64,000 nt of DNA from JBBRMU01 sp038230655. Its GTDB lineage: Bacteria > Patescibacteriota > Microgenomatia > UBA1406 > GWC2-37-13. The notes under the pieces were generated by a model. It ran no database searches, was not told where the DNA came from, and worked only from the letters and a program-made list of their open reading frames with translations. Shown here one piece after another: positions 52,800-61,266 of the stretch (the stretch's first letter is position 1; every line of letters begins with the position of its first letter). The stretch is from NCBI GenBank assembly GCA_038230655.1, contig JBBRMU010000003.1, forward strand, positions 24,845 to 88,844, given 5' to 3'. Made by a program: the position numbers and the translations under genes.

Positions 52800-53702
52800 T
52801 TACTTAACTGCCTCTAAAAATCGCTTTACAGGAGCTATCGACATCATTATATCAGCCTCTTTTGTATATCCAGCAATATGGGGAGTAAGAAATATATTCT
52901 TTAAATTTAAAAAATTCTTATTAATCTTAGGTTCGTTCTCAAAGACGTCAAGCGCAGCTCCGGCAATTAAGTTTTCTCGTAACACATATATAAGATCTTC
53001 TTCATTAATAATCCCGCCTCTTGATGTATTGATGATGTAACTGTTTTTTTTCATTTTTTTAAGCTGTGTCAATGAAATAATATCTTTTGTTTCCTTCAGT
53101 AAGGGGAGGTGAAGGGAAATAATGTCCGAGGTCTCCAATATCGTTTCTAAATCGGCCTTAACAATGTGATTTTTAGCCATAGTTTCTTCATCAATAAATG
53201 GATCATATCCTAAAATCTTTTTTACTTCAAATCCTTGGAGTTTATCTGCCAAAAGTTTACCAATAAATCCACAACCTACCAGCCCAATAACTCTACCTTT
53301 CAGATCCTCCCCCTGATGATTTTTATCCCTCCATTTGTGCTCAGTCAATAACTTATTTTGCTCTCCAATATGCCTAAGCATCATTATCATGATACATACC
53401 ACATACTCTGCAACTGAGTTAGCATTTGCACCCGGTGAGTTAAGTATTTGGATCCCTTTTTTCTTACATAGGTCGGTATCAATATTATCAAGACCGACAC
53501 CTGCTCTAAGAATGAATTTGAGCCTTGGAAAATCAGTTAAAAGACTGTTATTAACAGTAGTATAGGTACGAATAAAGATGGCCTCTACCTTTTTTTTATC
53601 TTCTAGTAATGGTTCCGCCTCAATAACTTTATGACCATTTCTTATAAGAATTTCTTTTGCAGAATTATGAATCTCATTTGGCTCAGTAATATAAATTAAC
53701 AT
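52800..53702 (-). CDS. D-2-hydroxyacid dehydrogenase, phosphoglycerate-dehydrogenase-like
   Basis: 300-residue NAD-dependent dehydrogenase. Catalytic residues are visible as Arg in NTSRGG, Glu in VFENEP and His in TPHIAGYT. The NAD motif is GLVGCGFIGKLLADKL. The RAGVGLDNID segment resembles SerA. It lacks the C-terminal ACT regulatory domain. It could make phosphohydroxypyruvate, glycerate or a lactate/hydroxyacid for modification of surface sugars. A TATAAT lies about 30 bases upstream of the start on the minus strand. Confidence 0.88.
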   Translation of the reverse strand: MLIYITEPNEIHNSAKEILIRNGHKVIEAEPLLEDKKKVEAIFIRTYTTVNNSLLTDFPRLKFILRAGVGLDNIDTDLCKKKGIQILNSPGANANSVAEYVVCIMIMMLRHIGEQNKLLTEHKWRDKNHQGEDLKGRVIGLVGCGFIGKLLADKLQGFEVKKILGYDPFIDEETMAKNHIVKADLETILETSDIISLHLPLLKETKDIISLTQLKKMKKNSYIINTSRGGIINEEDLIYVLRENLIAGAALDVFENEPKINKNFLNLKNIFLTPHIAGYTKEADIMMSIAPVKRFLEAVK

Positions 53703-53754
53703 ACATTCTATAAAAAGAGTAACATTTTTATTATATCAGTCGATTAATAATTAA

Positions 53755-55095
53755 TTACATCCTTTCCCAAACCTCGTAACCGATTCCTCTAAAATCACTT
53801 TTAGAGCTATTTTTATACCCGGCAATCGTCAGCACATTTTTATAGTCATAGCCATAAATCTCGGATGTGTATGGGACTATAACAAGCTGTTTATCTTTAA
53901 AGTCGCTTCGTCTGATGTCAAATATTACCATGTCATTTCTGTAATATAATAATCCGTCCATAGATGATGGAATAGCGTAAATCTTTTTTTTCGGTAGACT
54001 CGTAGATAATGACTTCCAGTCTTCTCTATGAAACATGGGGAAAGTTATGTAGAGAAGACTCCACGCGACAAATCCACTAGTCAAGAGTACCTGCTGCCAC
54101 TTTAGGTTCGCAGCATATCCTAAGAGTAGGCTTAATGGAATAATTAAGTATATAAACCTAAAATACTGAAGAAGCGGAGTGAATAGAGAGAAAATACAGC
54201 CAAGAATAATGGGAAATATAAAGAGAAAAGGTAGAAGCTCTTTTTTTTCATGATTCCTGACCGCAAAATAGTAAACTATTACTGACCAAATTGAGGCCAA
54301 TCCCAGATATATTTCTTTCGGAAAAAATGAGACTCTCCCTGTCGTAAACTTTATAAAAATCAAGAATAAATTTTTAACATTCCCTTTTCCCAAAACATCC
54401 ATCCAGTTTACAACTTGTTCAAGTGCAGATTGCGAATAACGTATCTGTTGTTTAAGAAGTGGTGAGACAAAAAGTATTGAGGCCGATAGGCCTGCAATCA
54501 ACCGCAGTGCCAATCTAAACTGCAGTTTATAAATGCAGTAGGTGATCAAAGCAACTATAAAAAAAACGGAGCCATAGAACGTTAGGAAGCTCAAAAAACA
54601 GCTATAAAACAGCCCAACATACATCAGAGCTTCACGATTAGAACTACTGTGCGGTCTGTCGATATAGAGATTTACAAAAAAATATAAAACAGTCGATAAT
54701 AAAAATACTACCATCATGTACATTCTCGCTTCTTGAGAGTAGTAAACTATGAGGGGGTTAAATAAAAACAGCACCGTAGCCCAGAATCCGACCTTCTCAC
54801 TTTTCATTCTTTTACCTATAAAAAAAATTGTGAGCCCGGCAAGTAAAGAAAAAATCACTGATGGAAATCTTAGACTTACCTCAGAACTCCCGAATACGGT
54901 TACCCAGAGCTTTTCGACAATATAGAATAAGGGAGGATGAAAATCACGGGGAGAGTAGGTTGTAATAATCTGAGAAACACTGTATTCGCGCACTACTCTG
55001 GCTGTCGTTGCCTCATCAAGCCATAACGATTGATTAAGGGCTATTAAACGTACAACAAATGCAAGAATTAAGACTACAAATAAATATTTCTTCAT
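53755..55095 (-). CDS. GT39-like membrane glycosyltransferase
   Basis: 446 residues, about 10 helices. The first outer loop has LNQSLWLDEATTARVVREYS, with the D-E catalytic pair, then YSPRDFHPPLFYIVEKLWVTVFG (HPPLFY motif) and SEVSLRFPSVIFS, the standard pattern of GT-C mannosyl/arabinosyl transferases. A soluble C-terminal part (about 365-446) follows. It starts just behind the GDP-mannose dehydratase on the same strand, so its donor could be a mannose-derived lipid sugar. Confidence 0.86.
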   Translation of the reverse strand: MKKYLFVVLILAFVVRLIALNQSLWLDEATTARVVREYSVSQIITTYSPRDFHPPLFYIVEKLWVTVFGSSEVSLRFPSVIFSLLAGLTIFFIGKRMKSEKVGFWATVLFLFNPLIVYYSQEARMYMMVVFLLSTVLYFFVNLYIDRPHSSSNREALMYVGLFYSCFLSFLTFYGSVFFIVALITYCIYKLQFRLALRLIAGLSASILFVSPLLKQQIRYSQSALEQVVNWMDVLGKGNVKNLFLIFIKFTTGRVSFFPKEIYLGLASIWSVIVYYFAVRNHEKKELLPFLFIFPIILGCIFSLFTPLLQYFRFIYLIIPLSLLLGYAANLKWQQVLLTSGFVAWSLLYITFPMFHREDWKSLSTSLPKKKIYAIPSSMDGLLYYRNDMVIFDIRRSDFKDKQLVIVPYTSEIYGYDYKNVLTIAGYKNSSKSDFRGIGYEVWERM

Positions 55096-55124
55096 GAGTT
55101 CGCTTTGCGAGTTGTCCTCGATTT

Positions 55125-56111
55125 TTATTTTACTTTTTTAGCCTGATATCTCTTAAGGTCAGCTGCTACCATCATCTTCACTAAGTCATCTAAACCAACT
55201 TTTGGTTTCCAGCCTAGCTTTTTCATTGCTTTTTCTGGTTTTCCTTGTAAATGATGGACTTCTGCTGGCCTCATAAACCGTGGATCCTGTTTAACATATT
55301 GTTGCCAGTTATCAATCCCAGCTTCTGCAAAGGCTTTTTCAACAAACTCCTGAACCGAGTGGGTTTCTCCCGTTGCGACAACATAGTCATCTGGTTCATC
55401 CTGTTGCAGCATAAGATACATAGCTTCTACATAGTCACCGGCAAAACCCCAGTCCCTTTTTGGCTCAAGATTACCAAGCCGCAGTTCATCTGCAAGACCC
55501 AGTTTAATCTTTGCTACAGCATCCGTAATTTTTCTGGAAACAAACTGAATGCCGCGGAGAGGGGACTCGTGATTGAATAATATTCCGTTACAGGTAAACA
55601 TGTTATATGACTCTCGAAAGTTAACCGTCATCCAGTACGCATAGACCTTTGAAACACCATAGGGGCTCCGTGGATGAAAAGGTGTATTCTCATCCTGAAG
55701 CCAGTTAGTATGATTAGCTCCAAACATTTCTGATGTAGATGCCTGATAAAATTTACTTGTTGGGGATAAGAATCTTAAGGCATTTAATAGATGGAGAACA
55801 CCAATTGCGTTAATCTCAGTTGTGTATTTTGCCTGATCCCATGATGAACCTACAAAGGACTGTGCAGCTAAGTTGTAAACCTCTTGTGGCCTAATATTTT
55901 TCACAATATTTAACAATGATGACTCATCTGATAAGTCACCCTCAACGAAGTCGACTTCTTTAGTAATTCCCAGGTAGTCTAGATTATCAAATGTTGGGTT
56001 AGAGTATCTTCTAATCATTCCATATACTTTATAGTCTTTTTCAAGAAGAAGTTTTGCTAAATAGGGACCGTCCTGTCCAAGAATCCCAGTTACGAGTGCA
56101 ATTTTTTTCAT
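55125..56111 (-). CDS. gmd: GDP-mannose 4,6-dehydratase
   Basis: Extended SDR of 328 residues making GDP-4-keto-6-deoxymannose, the precursor of fucose, rhamnose or perosamine. The NADP loop is VTGILGQDGPYLAKLLLEK; the catalytic residues are in QASTSEMFG and the YGVSKVYAYW motif (Tyr, Lys). NHESPLRG (NHESPRRG in most) and GNLEPKRDWGFAGDYVEAMYLML are diagnostic of the enzyme. The later-acting reductase or epimerase for this branch is not evident in the window except the fusion protein at 32777. Confidence 0.93.
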   Translation of the reverse strand: MKKIALVTGILGQDGPYLAKLLLEKDYKVYGMIRRYSNPTFDNLDYLGITKEVDFVEGDLSDESSLLNIVKNIRPQEVYNLAAQSFVGSSWDQAKYTTEINAIGVLHLLNALRFLSPTSKFYQASTSEMFGANHTNWLQDENTPFHPRSPYGVSKVYAYWMTVNFRESYNMFTCNGILFNHESPLRGIQFVSRKITDAVAKIKLGLADELRLGNLEPKRDWGFAGDYVEAMYLMLQQDEPDDYVVATGETHSVQEFVEKAFAEAGIDNWQQYVKQDPRFMRPAEVHHLQGKPEKAMKKLGWKPKVGLDDLVKMMVAADLKRYQAKKVK

Positions 56112-56270
56112 ATAAATCTAAAGTATTAGTAACAACTCAATTCTACAGTATTATAACAAATATTGTACATCACTCACTTCATAAAGTACGAAGACACAAT
56201 AACCAGGTACAGGCTGTATTTTAGCCTGATTTTATAGTAACTAAGTCCGCAAAATCATTTAAGAATAGTA

Positions 56271-56276
56271 TACAAT
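56271..56276 (+). promoter_or_regulatory. -10 box of the second Wzx-like flippase
   Basis: TACAAT ends 6 bases before ATG 56283. Confidence 0.6.
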
Positions 56277-56282
56277 AGCTAT

Positions 56283-57569
56283 ATGAAGCGCATCTTAAGC
56301 TTTTTTAAGCATCCTACAAGCAGAAATATCATCGTTAACACAGTAGGCAACTACTTAAATATTGCATTTACAGCTTTATTTGCTTTGCTCCTAGTCCGCA
56401 TCCTCACTCCTTCACAGTATGGTGTTTTAAGCGTGTTGTTGGGTATTGCATACGTCCTCTCTAATATTCTTGATTTTGGGACTACTGCAACAATTTATTC
56501 GTATCTTCCATCTTTATATCAGACAAAGTCATATAACCTCTATAGATTTATTAAAAGCACTTTTTTTTTCCAGTCGATTTTTTCACTCATAGTCATCACT
56601 ATTTTAATGATCAGTTTCCCGTTTCTAGATAAAGTTTTTTTTAAAACACATGCACCTAAGTGGGAACTTTACTTAACAGCAACTTCTGTTTTACTTTTTA
56701 TCTGGCAGAACTTTATTCTCAATATTCTCTATGCTTCTAAGAAGTTCGTTCTGGCCAACATTTATCTTAACTTCGCCAATCTTCTCAAAACTGTTGTCAT
56801 CCTATACTTGGCGTCTATACATATGATAAGTGTAGGTTCAATAATTTTTGTCTTTGGAATTTTAGGAAACTTCATCTTTTTCCTTGTATTATTTATCCAA
56901 AAAAGAGAGCTTTTATCGCTTATTGCCAGAGCCGAGGTTAAGAGAGAAGAGTTTAGATTTGGGTATACGCTCACATACTTTGTCGCCTCACAGTTCTTTA
57001 ATCTGGGGCAGAGAATGGACTTATTTCTCCTATCTTATTTTGGACTAAAAAATGAAGTAGGTTACTACGGATTATCACAAAAAATTATTCTTACCGTCAT
57101 CTCTACAGTTGTAAGTATCACGCAGGTACTCTCACCAGGATTTTCGGATATTAAAATAAAGTCTGAGATTAACGGACATTTAAAACGAGCAGTTCTATAT
57201 CTCCTGATTCCTACAGCATTATTCATAGTTATCTTTTTCTTACCCAAATCGGTTTATACCTTAATATTTACCAATAAATTTGATCCAGCGGCTCCAATTG
57301 CCAGTGTTCTTAGTCTTCCTTTCATTGTTTATACACTCGGTAGTATTCCGATGTTATTTATTCTTTACACAGTAAAAAAACCGAAATATGTTCTTATATC
57401 AAATATAATGTTCTTCCTTATCGTTAGCGTAGGCTGTTATATATCAATACCTCTTCGCGGAGTATACGGGCCACCTTTGGTCTTAACCATCGCTTTTCTA
57501 GTATCTTCAATCTATCTAGTAATCATGTCTCTGGTTGAGTACAAAAAAATGAAGGCAAGTATTGATTAA
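56283..57569 (+). CDS. Oligosaccharide flippase, Wzx-like
   Basis: 428 residues with 12-14 helices. The opening SRNIIVNTVGNYLNIAFTALFALLLVRIL followed by TPSQYGVLSVLLGIAYVLSNI is typical of the polysaccharide biosynthesis flippase family. The sequence YFGLKNEVGYYGLSQKIILTV marks the second half. Compared with the protein at 23898 it belongs to the same superfamily but is not a close copy. Together they suggest two exported glycans. Confidence 0.9.
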   Translation: MKRILSFFKHPTSRNIIVNTVGNYLNIAFTALFALLLVRILTPSQYGVLSVLLGIAYVLSNILDFGTTATIYSYLPSLYQTKSYNLYRFIKSTFFFQSIFSLIVITILMISFPFLDKVFFKTHAPKWELYLTATSVLLFIWQNFILNILYASKKFVLANIYLNFANLLKTVVILYLASIHMISVGSIIFVFGILGNFIFFLVLFIQKRELLSLIARAEVKREEFRFGYTLTYFVASQFFNLGQRMDLFLLSYFGLKNEVGYYGLSQKIILTVISTVVSITQVLSPGFSDIKIKSEINGHLKRAVLYLLIPTALFIVIFFLPKSVYTLIFTNKFDPAAPIASVLSLPFIVYTLGSIPMLFILYTVKKPKYVLISNIMFFLIVSVGCYISIPLRGVYGPPLVLTIAFLVSSIYLVIMSLVEYKKMKASID

Positions 57570-57658
57570 GCTTATAATCAATAGTTATCTATAAACCAGA
57601 TCAAAGCGTTCTTTAGTTTTTTTGCGGTTCTCATAATTTAATTAATTGTTAATATTCT

Positions 57659-57693
57659 TATAATAAATTACTATGGTAAAGAAGCTACAATAA
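57659..57693 (+). other. TATAAT with a possible 6-residue leader ORF in the gap before 57788
   Basis: In the 218-base gap TATAAT (57659-57664) is followed, 8 bases later, by ATG 57673 and a six-codon frame ending in TAA (57691-57693). The spacing copies the leaderless promoters elsewhere. Another TATAAT (57767-57772) lies nearer to the next gene. The short frame may be chance in A/T-rich sequence. Confidence 0.2.
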
Positions 57694-57787
57694 AAAAGTG
57701 AGAGGTATGTAAGAATCGTCTACATTAGAGATTTATAATCCTAATAAATATATCGCTAATAAGGTATATAATAGTAACTAATTTCGT

Positions 57788-59347
57788 ATGAAAACTAAAA
57801 ACCCTGATACAAATACCTCCAAATTCAAGATCATATGGAGAATTGTGTTACTTTTAAGTTTTGTTTTTCCGCTCATCATCAATCTGAAAATTATTTTTGG
57901 TGGAACATTTCCATTCTGGTATGACCCTGCCCGCGACATGTTACTCGGGCTTGAAAATCTCAAAAAAATAACTCTTATCGGCCCACCTTCAGGCATCCCG
58001 GGTATTTTTTATGGCCCCTACTGGATCTGGCTCATTAGTCTTGCTGAACTCATAAGCAAGGATCCTCGTATTGTTGCCTTTCTCATTGCTACCGTTCCAT
58101 ACTTTACCTTGTTTCCTTATGTACTCTATAAGCTCTCTTCTGTTTTAACAAAAAGAATCGCTCTGATGGTTTGGTTGGCCTTTATCTTAACCACAAGCTA
58201 CAGCTCCAGAATCTGGAATCCTTATCCTGCACCACTTATTTATCTTTCATATCTAGCATTGATTATCTCAATTGACTTTAACTCATTTGATAAGGTCAAC
58301 TTAGTGAAAATTTTGGCTTCGGGGATTGTAGCTGGTCTATTAGTTAACTTTCATATATCTTTTGGCATAGCGATACTGACTTCATCTTTTATTTATTTGA
58401 CGTTTGAGTTTTTACTTAACTTTAAATTGTATGGAAAAAGCCTCCTTAATTCACTAAAAAATCGACTAGTAGTATTTATACTCTTTAGTCTTGGTGTATT
58501 TATCGTCTATTTACCATTCCTGGTTTTTGAGTCTCGCCATGGATTTAATCAGATTAAGTCTCTGACTTTTACACTACAGCAGGCAATTATTCACCACTCA
58601 TCAGTAGTTGGACAAATTGGATTGTCAAAAGAACAGATTATCCAAAACTTCCTCAATAGGTTAGATGAAATATTTCGGCTCCCCGTGAGTTCATATATCA
58701 TATTGCTTTTACTTTCGTTTGCCTCACTTATATATATTGCTATAAAAAAATTCAAACTTAAACTTGACCGCAATGAAGTAAATTTTTTGTCAGTTCTTAT
58801 CATCAACCATCTCGTCGTGGTTTATATTTTCTTAACTTCAAAGAATCCGATATGGGGATATCACTTCATGGGCGTAGATATGATTCAGCTTCTACTCTTA
58901 GGTTTTTTGGCTAAGAAACTTCCAATAGTAAATATTGGATTATTCCTCGGTACAGTATGGATCGCATGGATGAGTATCATAGGCTTTAGTAAGTCATTTG
59001 TAACGAAGATCACTTATTCCTGCTTTATTACTGAAGATAAGATCGTACAAACTACTTACAAAGATGCAAATCATAGTCATTTTAACCTTTTTGTATATAA
59101 TCCAGGGATCTATACCTATGACTATGACTATCTTTTCCAGTGGGAAGGAAAAAAATATGGATATATACCAAAAACAAATCGTATGGTTGATCCGAAACAG
59201 CCCGCCTATTTAATAATGCCCAAAATTGATAAACCTGGAATAAAGGAAGACTTTATAGACTATAGAACACCAATTAAAATCTATAAAACGGTGAAAAAGT
59301 GGGAAAATGCTGATGGGACTGTGATTTTGAAGAGAGTCAAGAGGTAG
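57788..59347 (+). CDS. GT-C-like multi-pass membrane protein
   Basis: 519 residues with about 10-12 helices. After the first helix the outer loop contains GGTFPFWYDPARDMLLGLENL, with Asp residues at the usual position of the GT-C catalytic acid, then GPPSGIPGIFYGPYWIWLISL. The C-terminal soluble part (about 405-519) contains YDYDYLFQWEGKKYGY. Such proteins are common and uncharacterised in CPR genomes. A TATAAT at 57767-57772 lies 15 bases before the ATG, a slightly longer leader than elsewhere. Confidence 0.75.
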   Translation: MKTKNPDTNTSKFKIIWRIVLLLSFVFPLIINLKIIFGGTFPFWYDPARDMLLGLENLKKITLIGPPSGIPGIFYGPYWIWLISLAELISKDPRIVAFLIATVPYFTLFPYVLYKLSSVLTKRIALMVWLAFILTTSYSSRIWNPYPAPLIYLSYLALIISIDFNSFDKVNLVKILASGIVAGLLVNFHISFGIAILTSSFIYLTFEFLLNFKLYGKSLLNSLKNRLVVFILFSLGVFIVYLPFLVFESRHGFNQIKSLTFTLQQAIIHHSSVVGQIGLSKEQIIQNFLNRLDEIFRLPVSSYIILLLLSFASLIYIAIKKFKLKLDRNEVNFLSVLIINHLVVVYIFLTSKNPIWGYHFMGVDMIQLLLLGFLAKKLPIVNIGLFLGTVWIAWMSIIGFSKSFVTKITYSCFITEDKIVQTTYKDANHSHFNLFVYNPGIYTYDYDYLFQWEGKKYGYIPKTNRMVDPKQPAYLIMPKIDKPGIKEDFIDYRTPIKIYKTVKKWENADGTVILKRVKR

Positions 59348-59459
59348 TAACCCAAAGCCAAACTTCAAAATCTTCATAATGACGTTGCCAAATCACCTCA
59401 AAAAAAGTGAAACCACAACGCTGAACAGTCCTAAATACCATAGTTTTTAATGTACTCGT

Positions 59460-59474
59460 GTACTAGACTAGTAC
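59460..59474. repeat. Perfect palindrome upstream of a possible 21-residue ORF
   Basis: Two 7-base arms (gtactag and ctagtac) with one central base. About 40 bases downstream an ATG (59517) opens a 21-codon frame to TAA at 59580-59582, preceded by TATAGT and agagg. The gap 59348-59598 holds nothing else I can name. The palindrome may be an operator; the peptide is very uncertain. Confidence 0.3.
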
Positions 59475-59598
59475 GTTAGCGCACTAGAAAACTGCTTTAT
59501 AGTGAGAGGTATCTTATGAAGAATGAAAACTATTATAGACAGCTAGCTTTTCTGAACGCAAGTCTTGAGTGTTATAACTAAAATTATATCTTTCTCTA

Positions 59599-59672
59599 TG
59601 GAGCGGGATACGGGAGTCGAACCCGTCTCTACTCCTTGGAAGGGAGTTATTGAACCGCTCAACTAATCCCGC
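59599..59672 (-). tRNA. tRNA-Gly (anticodon UCC)
   Basis: The acceptor stem pairs GCGGGAT with ATCCCGC. The anticodon stem ACTCC/GGAGT carries loop CTTCCAA with anticodon TCC, and the T-arm has ACGGG-TTCGACT-CCCGT. CCA is encoded (59601-59599), preceded by a T discriminator. It reads GGA and, by wobble, other glycine codons. It is a single gene, with the next gene on the other strand. Confidence 0.95.
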
Positions 59673-59747
59673 TTAATGGATTGCTTTTATGCGGGACAGG
59701 TCCCGCGCGGTAAAGAAAATTATACCATATCTTGCTGCCATTTTTGC

Positions 59748-59753
59748 TATAAT
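59748..59753 (+). promoter_or_regulatory. -10 box deciding the start at 59760
   Basis: TATAAT ends 6 bases before ATG 59760. A longer open frame begins at 59676, next to the tRNA, but it would pass through this promoter and adds no family-like sequence. Confidence 0.65.
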
Positions 59754-59759
59754 GAGACC

Positions 59760-60311
59760 ATGGATGATCAGGAAAAAACTCTTTCTCTCAATCTCAAAGG
59801 ATCAAAAGAAAATGTGCTCAAAGCAGTTACATTATATATTCAAAATCAAGGTTTTTCCATAACTATAAAAGATGAAGAAAAACCATGGGGCGCATACTAC
59901 TATATAGATGAAAAAGACAGAGAAAAATTTACCCGAATGTACTTTCATAATGAAGACTTCACAGAGATTATCAAAACAGATCTAAGACTAACACCAAAGT
60001 TTCTTATCGTCGCTCCAAATGAGATGCTTTCCTGGCAGTGGCATAAAAGACGCTCTGAGTACTGGAGCTTAGTCGTAGGTCAAGTGACTTACAAAGTGAG
60101 CTCTCTAAACGAGGAACCTGAAGAATCACATGAGCTTGTCTATGGTAAAATTCTAAAAATACTAAAAGAAACTCGCCACAGATTAATTGGTGCGGATAAA
60201 ATTAATGAAGCATACGGAGTAGTAGCAGAAATTTGGATACACTCTGACCCTTCAAATCCCTCAAATGAGGAAGATATTCACCGCGTTAGCGACAAGTACT
60301 CTCGACCATAA
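59760..60311 (+). CDS. Cupin protein, mannose-6-phosphate isomerase type II-like
   Basis: 183 residues. After an N-terminal helical stretch the protein shows KPWGAYYYIDE, then APNEMLSWQWHKRRSEYWSLVVGQVTYK, the cupin motif with the metal ligands His and Glu, and IWIHSDPSNPSNEEDIHRVSDKYSRP, the closing pattern (usually EDDIvR-eD-YgR) of the type II phosphomannose isomerase cupin. It would supply mannose-6-phosphate or mannose-1-phosphate metabolism, upstream of the GDP-mannose dehydratase; this is inferred from the motif and locus. An isomerase for another hexose or heptose is possible. Confidence 0.8.
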   Translation: MDDQEKTLSLNLKGSKENVLKAVTLYIQNQGFSITIKDEEKPWGAYYYIDEKDREKFTRMYFHNEDFTEIIKTDLRLTPKFLIVAPNEMLSWQWHKRRSEYWSLVVGQVTYKVSSLNEEPEESHELVYGKILKILKETRHRLIGADKINEAYGVVAEIWIHSDPSNPSNEEDIHRVSDKYSRP

Positions 60312-60312
60312 A

Positions 60313-61227
60313 CTACCTATGCGTCCCCTTAAACTGATGAATAAAATGGACATGTACCTTTAGCTCGCTTACCATCATTCCCGTAAAAATAAATACTGAA
60401 CCAATAATAAAGTAAAGACTAGGAATTTCCTTAAGGAGAGGAATCGCGACAAGAACTGTAAAGATAGGATTTAAGTATCCAAATATTCCAACTTCCTCAC
60501 CTGACATCTTTGATAGACCATAAAAATAGAGATAGTAGGCTATTGCTGATGAGAAGAAAACTCCATAAAAAATCCCAATCATACCTTCAGAACCCAACAT
60601 CGTAAAGTTCCAACTACCAAGCTCTCTAATCATAAAAGGGAAAAAGGTAGCCGAACTGATGGCAAATGACAAAAAAGTTAATGCATAGGGTGAGATTTTT
60701 GTAGCTACACGCTTAAATAAAAGTATTGAAAGTACATTACCTATCATGGATCCGAGGTAAAGCAAATTCCCCTCCAAATCAGTCGAGGACTCTTTCAGAC
60801 TTCCATTTAACAGTAATGGAGAAAATACAATAAATAAAACTCCAACAGTAGAGATGAGAAGACCTCCTAGGAGTTTTTTGTGAATTTTTTCATGTAAGAA
60901 AAGTACTGAGAAGATAAATAATAAAATAGGGGAGCCAATAACAATCACTGATGAGTTAATGCTCTCGGTTTTTTGAAGCCCAACAAAAAGCAATCCAATA
61001 TGGATCGTAAAACCCATAATTGTGCCTAAAATAATTTCTATCCAATCCTTATTGCTCAGACTCCTGAAATTAAAGCCTTTAATAGTTGGATAAAATATGA
61101 AAGCTGCAATAAAAAAACGAATAAATAAAAATGTAAACGGAGGAATATCATTTAACGCATATTTAAAAATAGGCGCTGCAGCGCCCCAGATTACGTTAGC
61201 GATTATCATTGCTAAGACAGGATTCAT
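60313..61227 (-). CDS. EamA/DMT family transporter
   Basis: 304 residues with ten helices in two EamA repeats (1-140 and about 155-285). The start MIIANVIWGAAAPIFKYALND and FLFIRFFIAAFIFYP are the typical first helices, with PILLFIFSVLFLHEKI (helix 4, E near its end) and FGYLNPIFTVLVAIPLLKEIP in the second repeat. Family members export amino acids, nucleotide sugars or metabolites; substrate unknown. The gene ends one base from the cupin gene, which is convergent. Confidence 0.92.
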   Translation of the reverse strand: MNPVLAMIIANVIWGAAAPIFKYALNDIPPFTFLFIRFFIAAFIFYPTIKGFNFRSLSNKDWIEIILGTIMGFTIHIGLLFVGLQKTESINSSVIVIGSPILLFIFSVLFLHEKIHKKLLGGLLISTVGVLFIVFSPLLLNGSLKESSTDLEGNLLYLGSMIGNVLSILLFKRVATKISPYALTFLSFAISSATFFPFMIRELGSWNFTMLGSEGMIGIFYGVFFSSAIAYYLYFYGLSKMSGEEVGIFGYLNPIFTVLVAIPLLKEIPSLYFIIGSVFIFTGMMVSELKVHVHFIHQFKGTHR

Positions 61228-61233
61228 AGTATC

Positions 61234-61239
61234 AGTATA
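61234..61239 (-). promoter_or_regulatory. -10 box of the EamA gene, leaderless layout
   Basis: TATACT on the minus strand ends 6 bases before the ATG at 61227. A TAGACA element 18 bases further upstream may be its -35 box. Confidence 0.6.
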
Positions 61240-61266
61240 GATTAATCGAAGTCAGTATGTCTAGTA

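Noticed and set aside
59676..59759. Longer N-terminus for the cupin gene, starting next to the tRNA
   Set aside because: It runs through a TATAAT box placed 6 bases before the ATG at 59760 and carries no family-like sequence.
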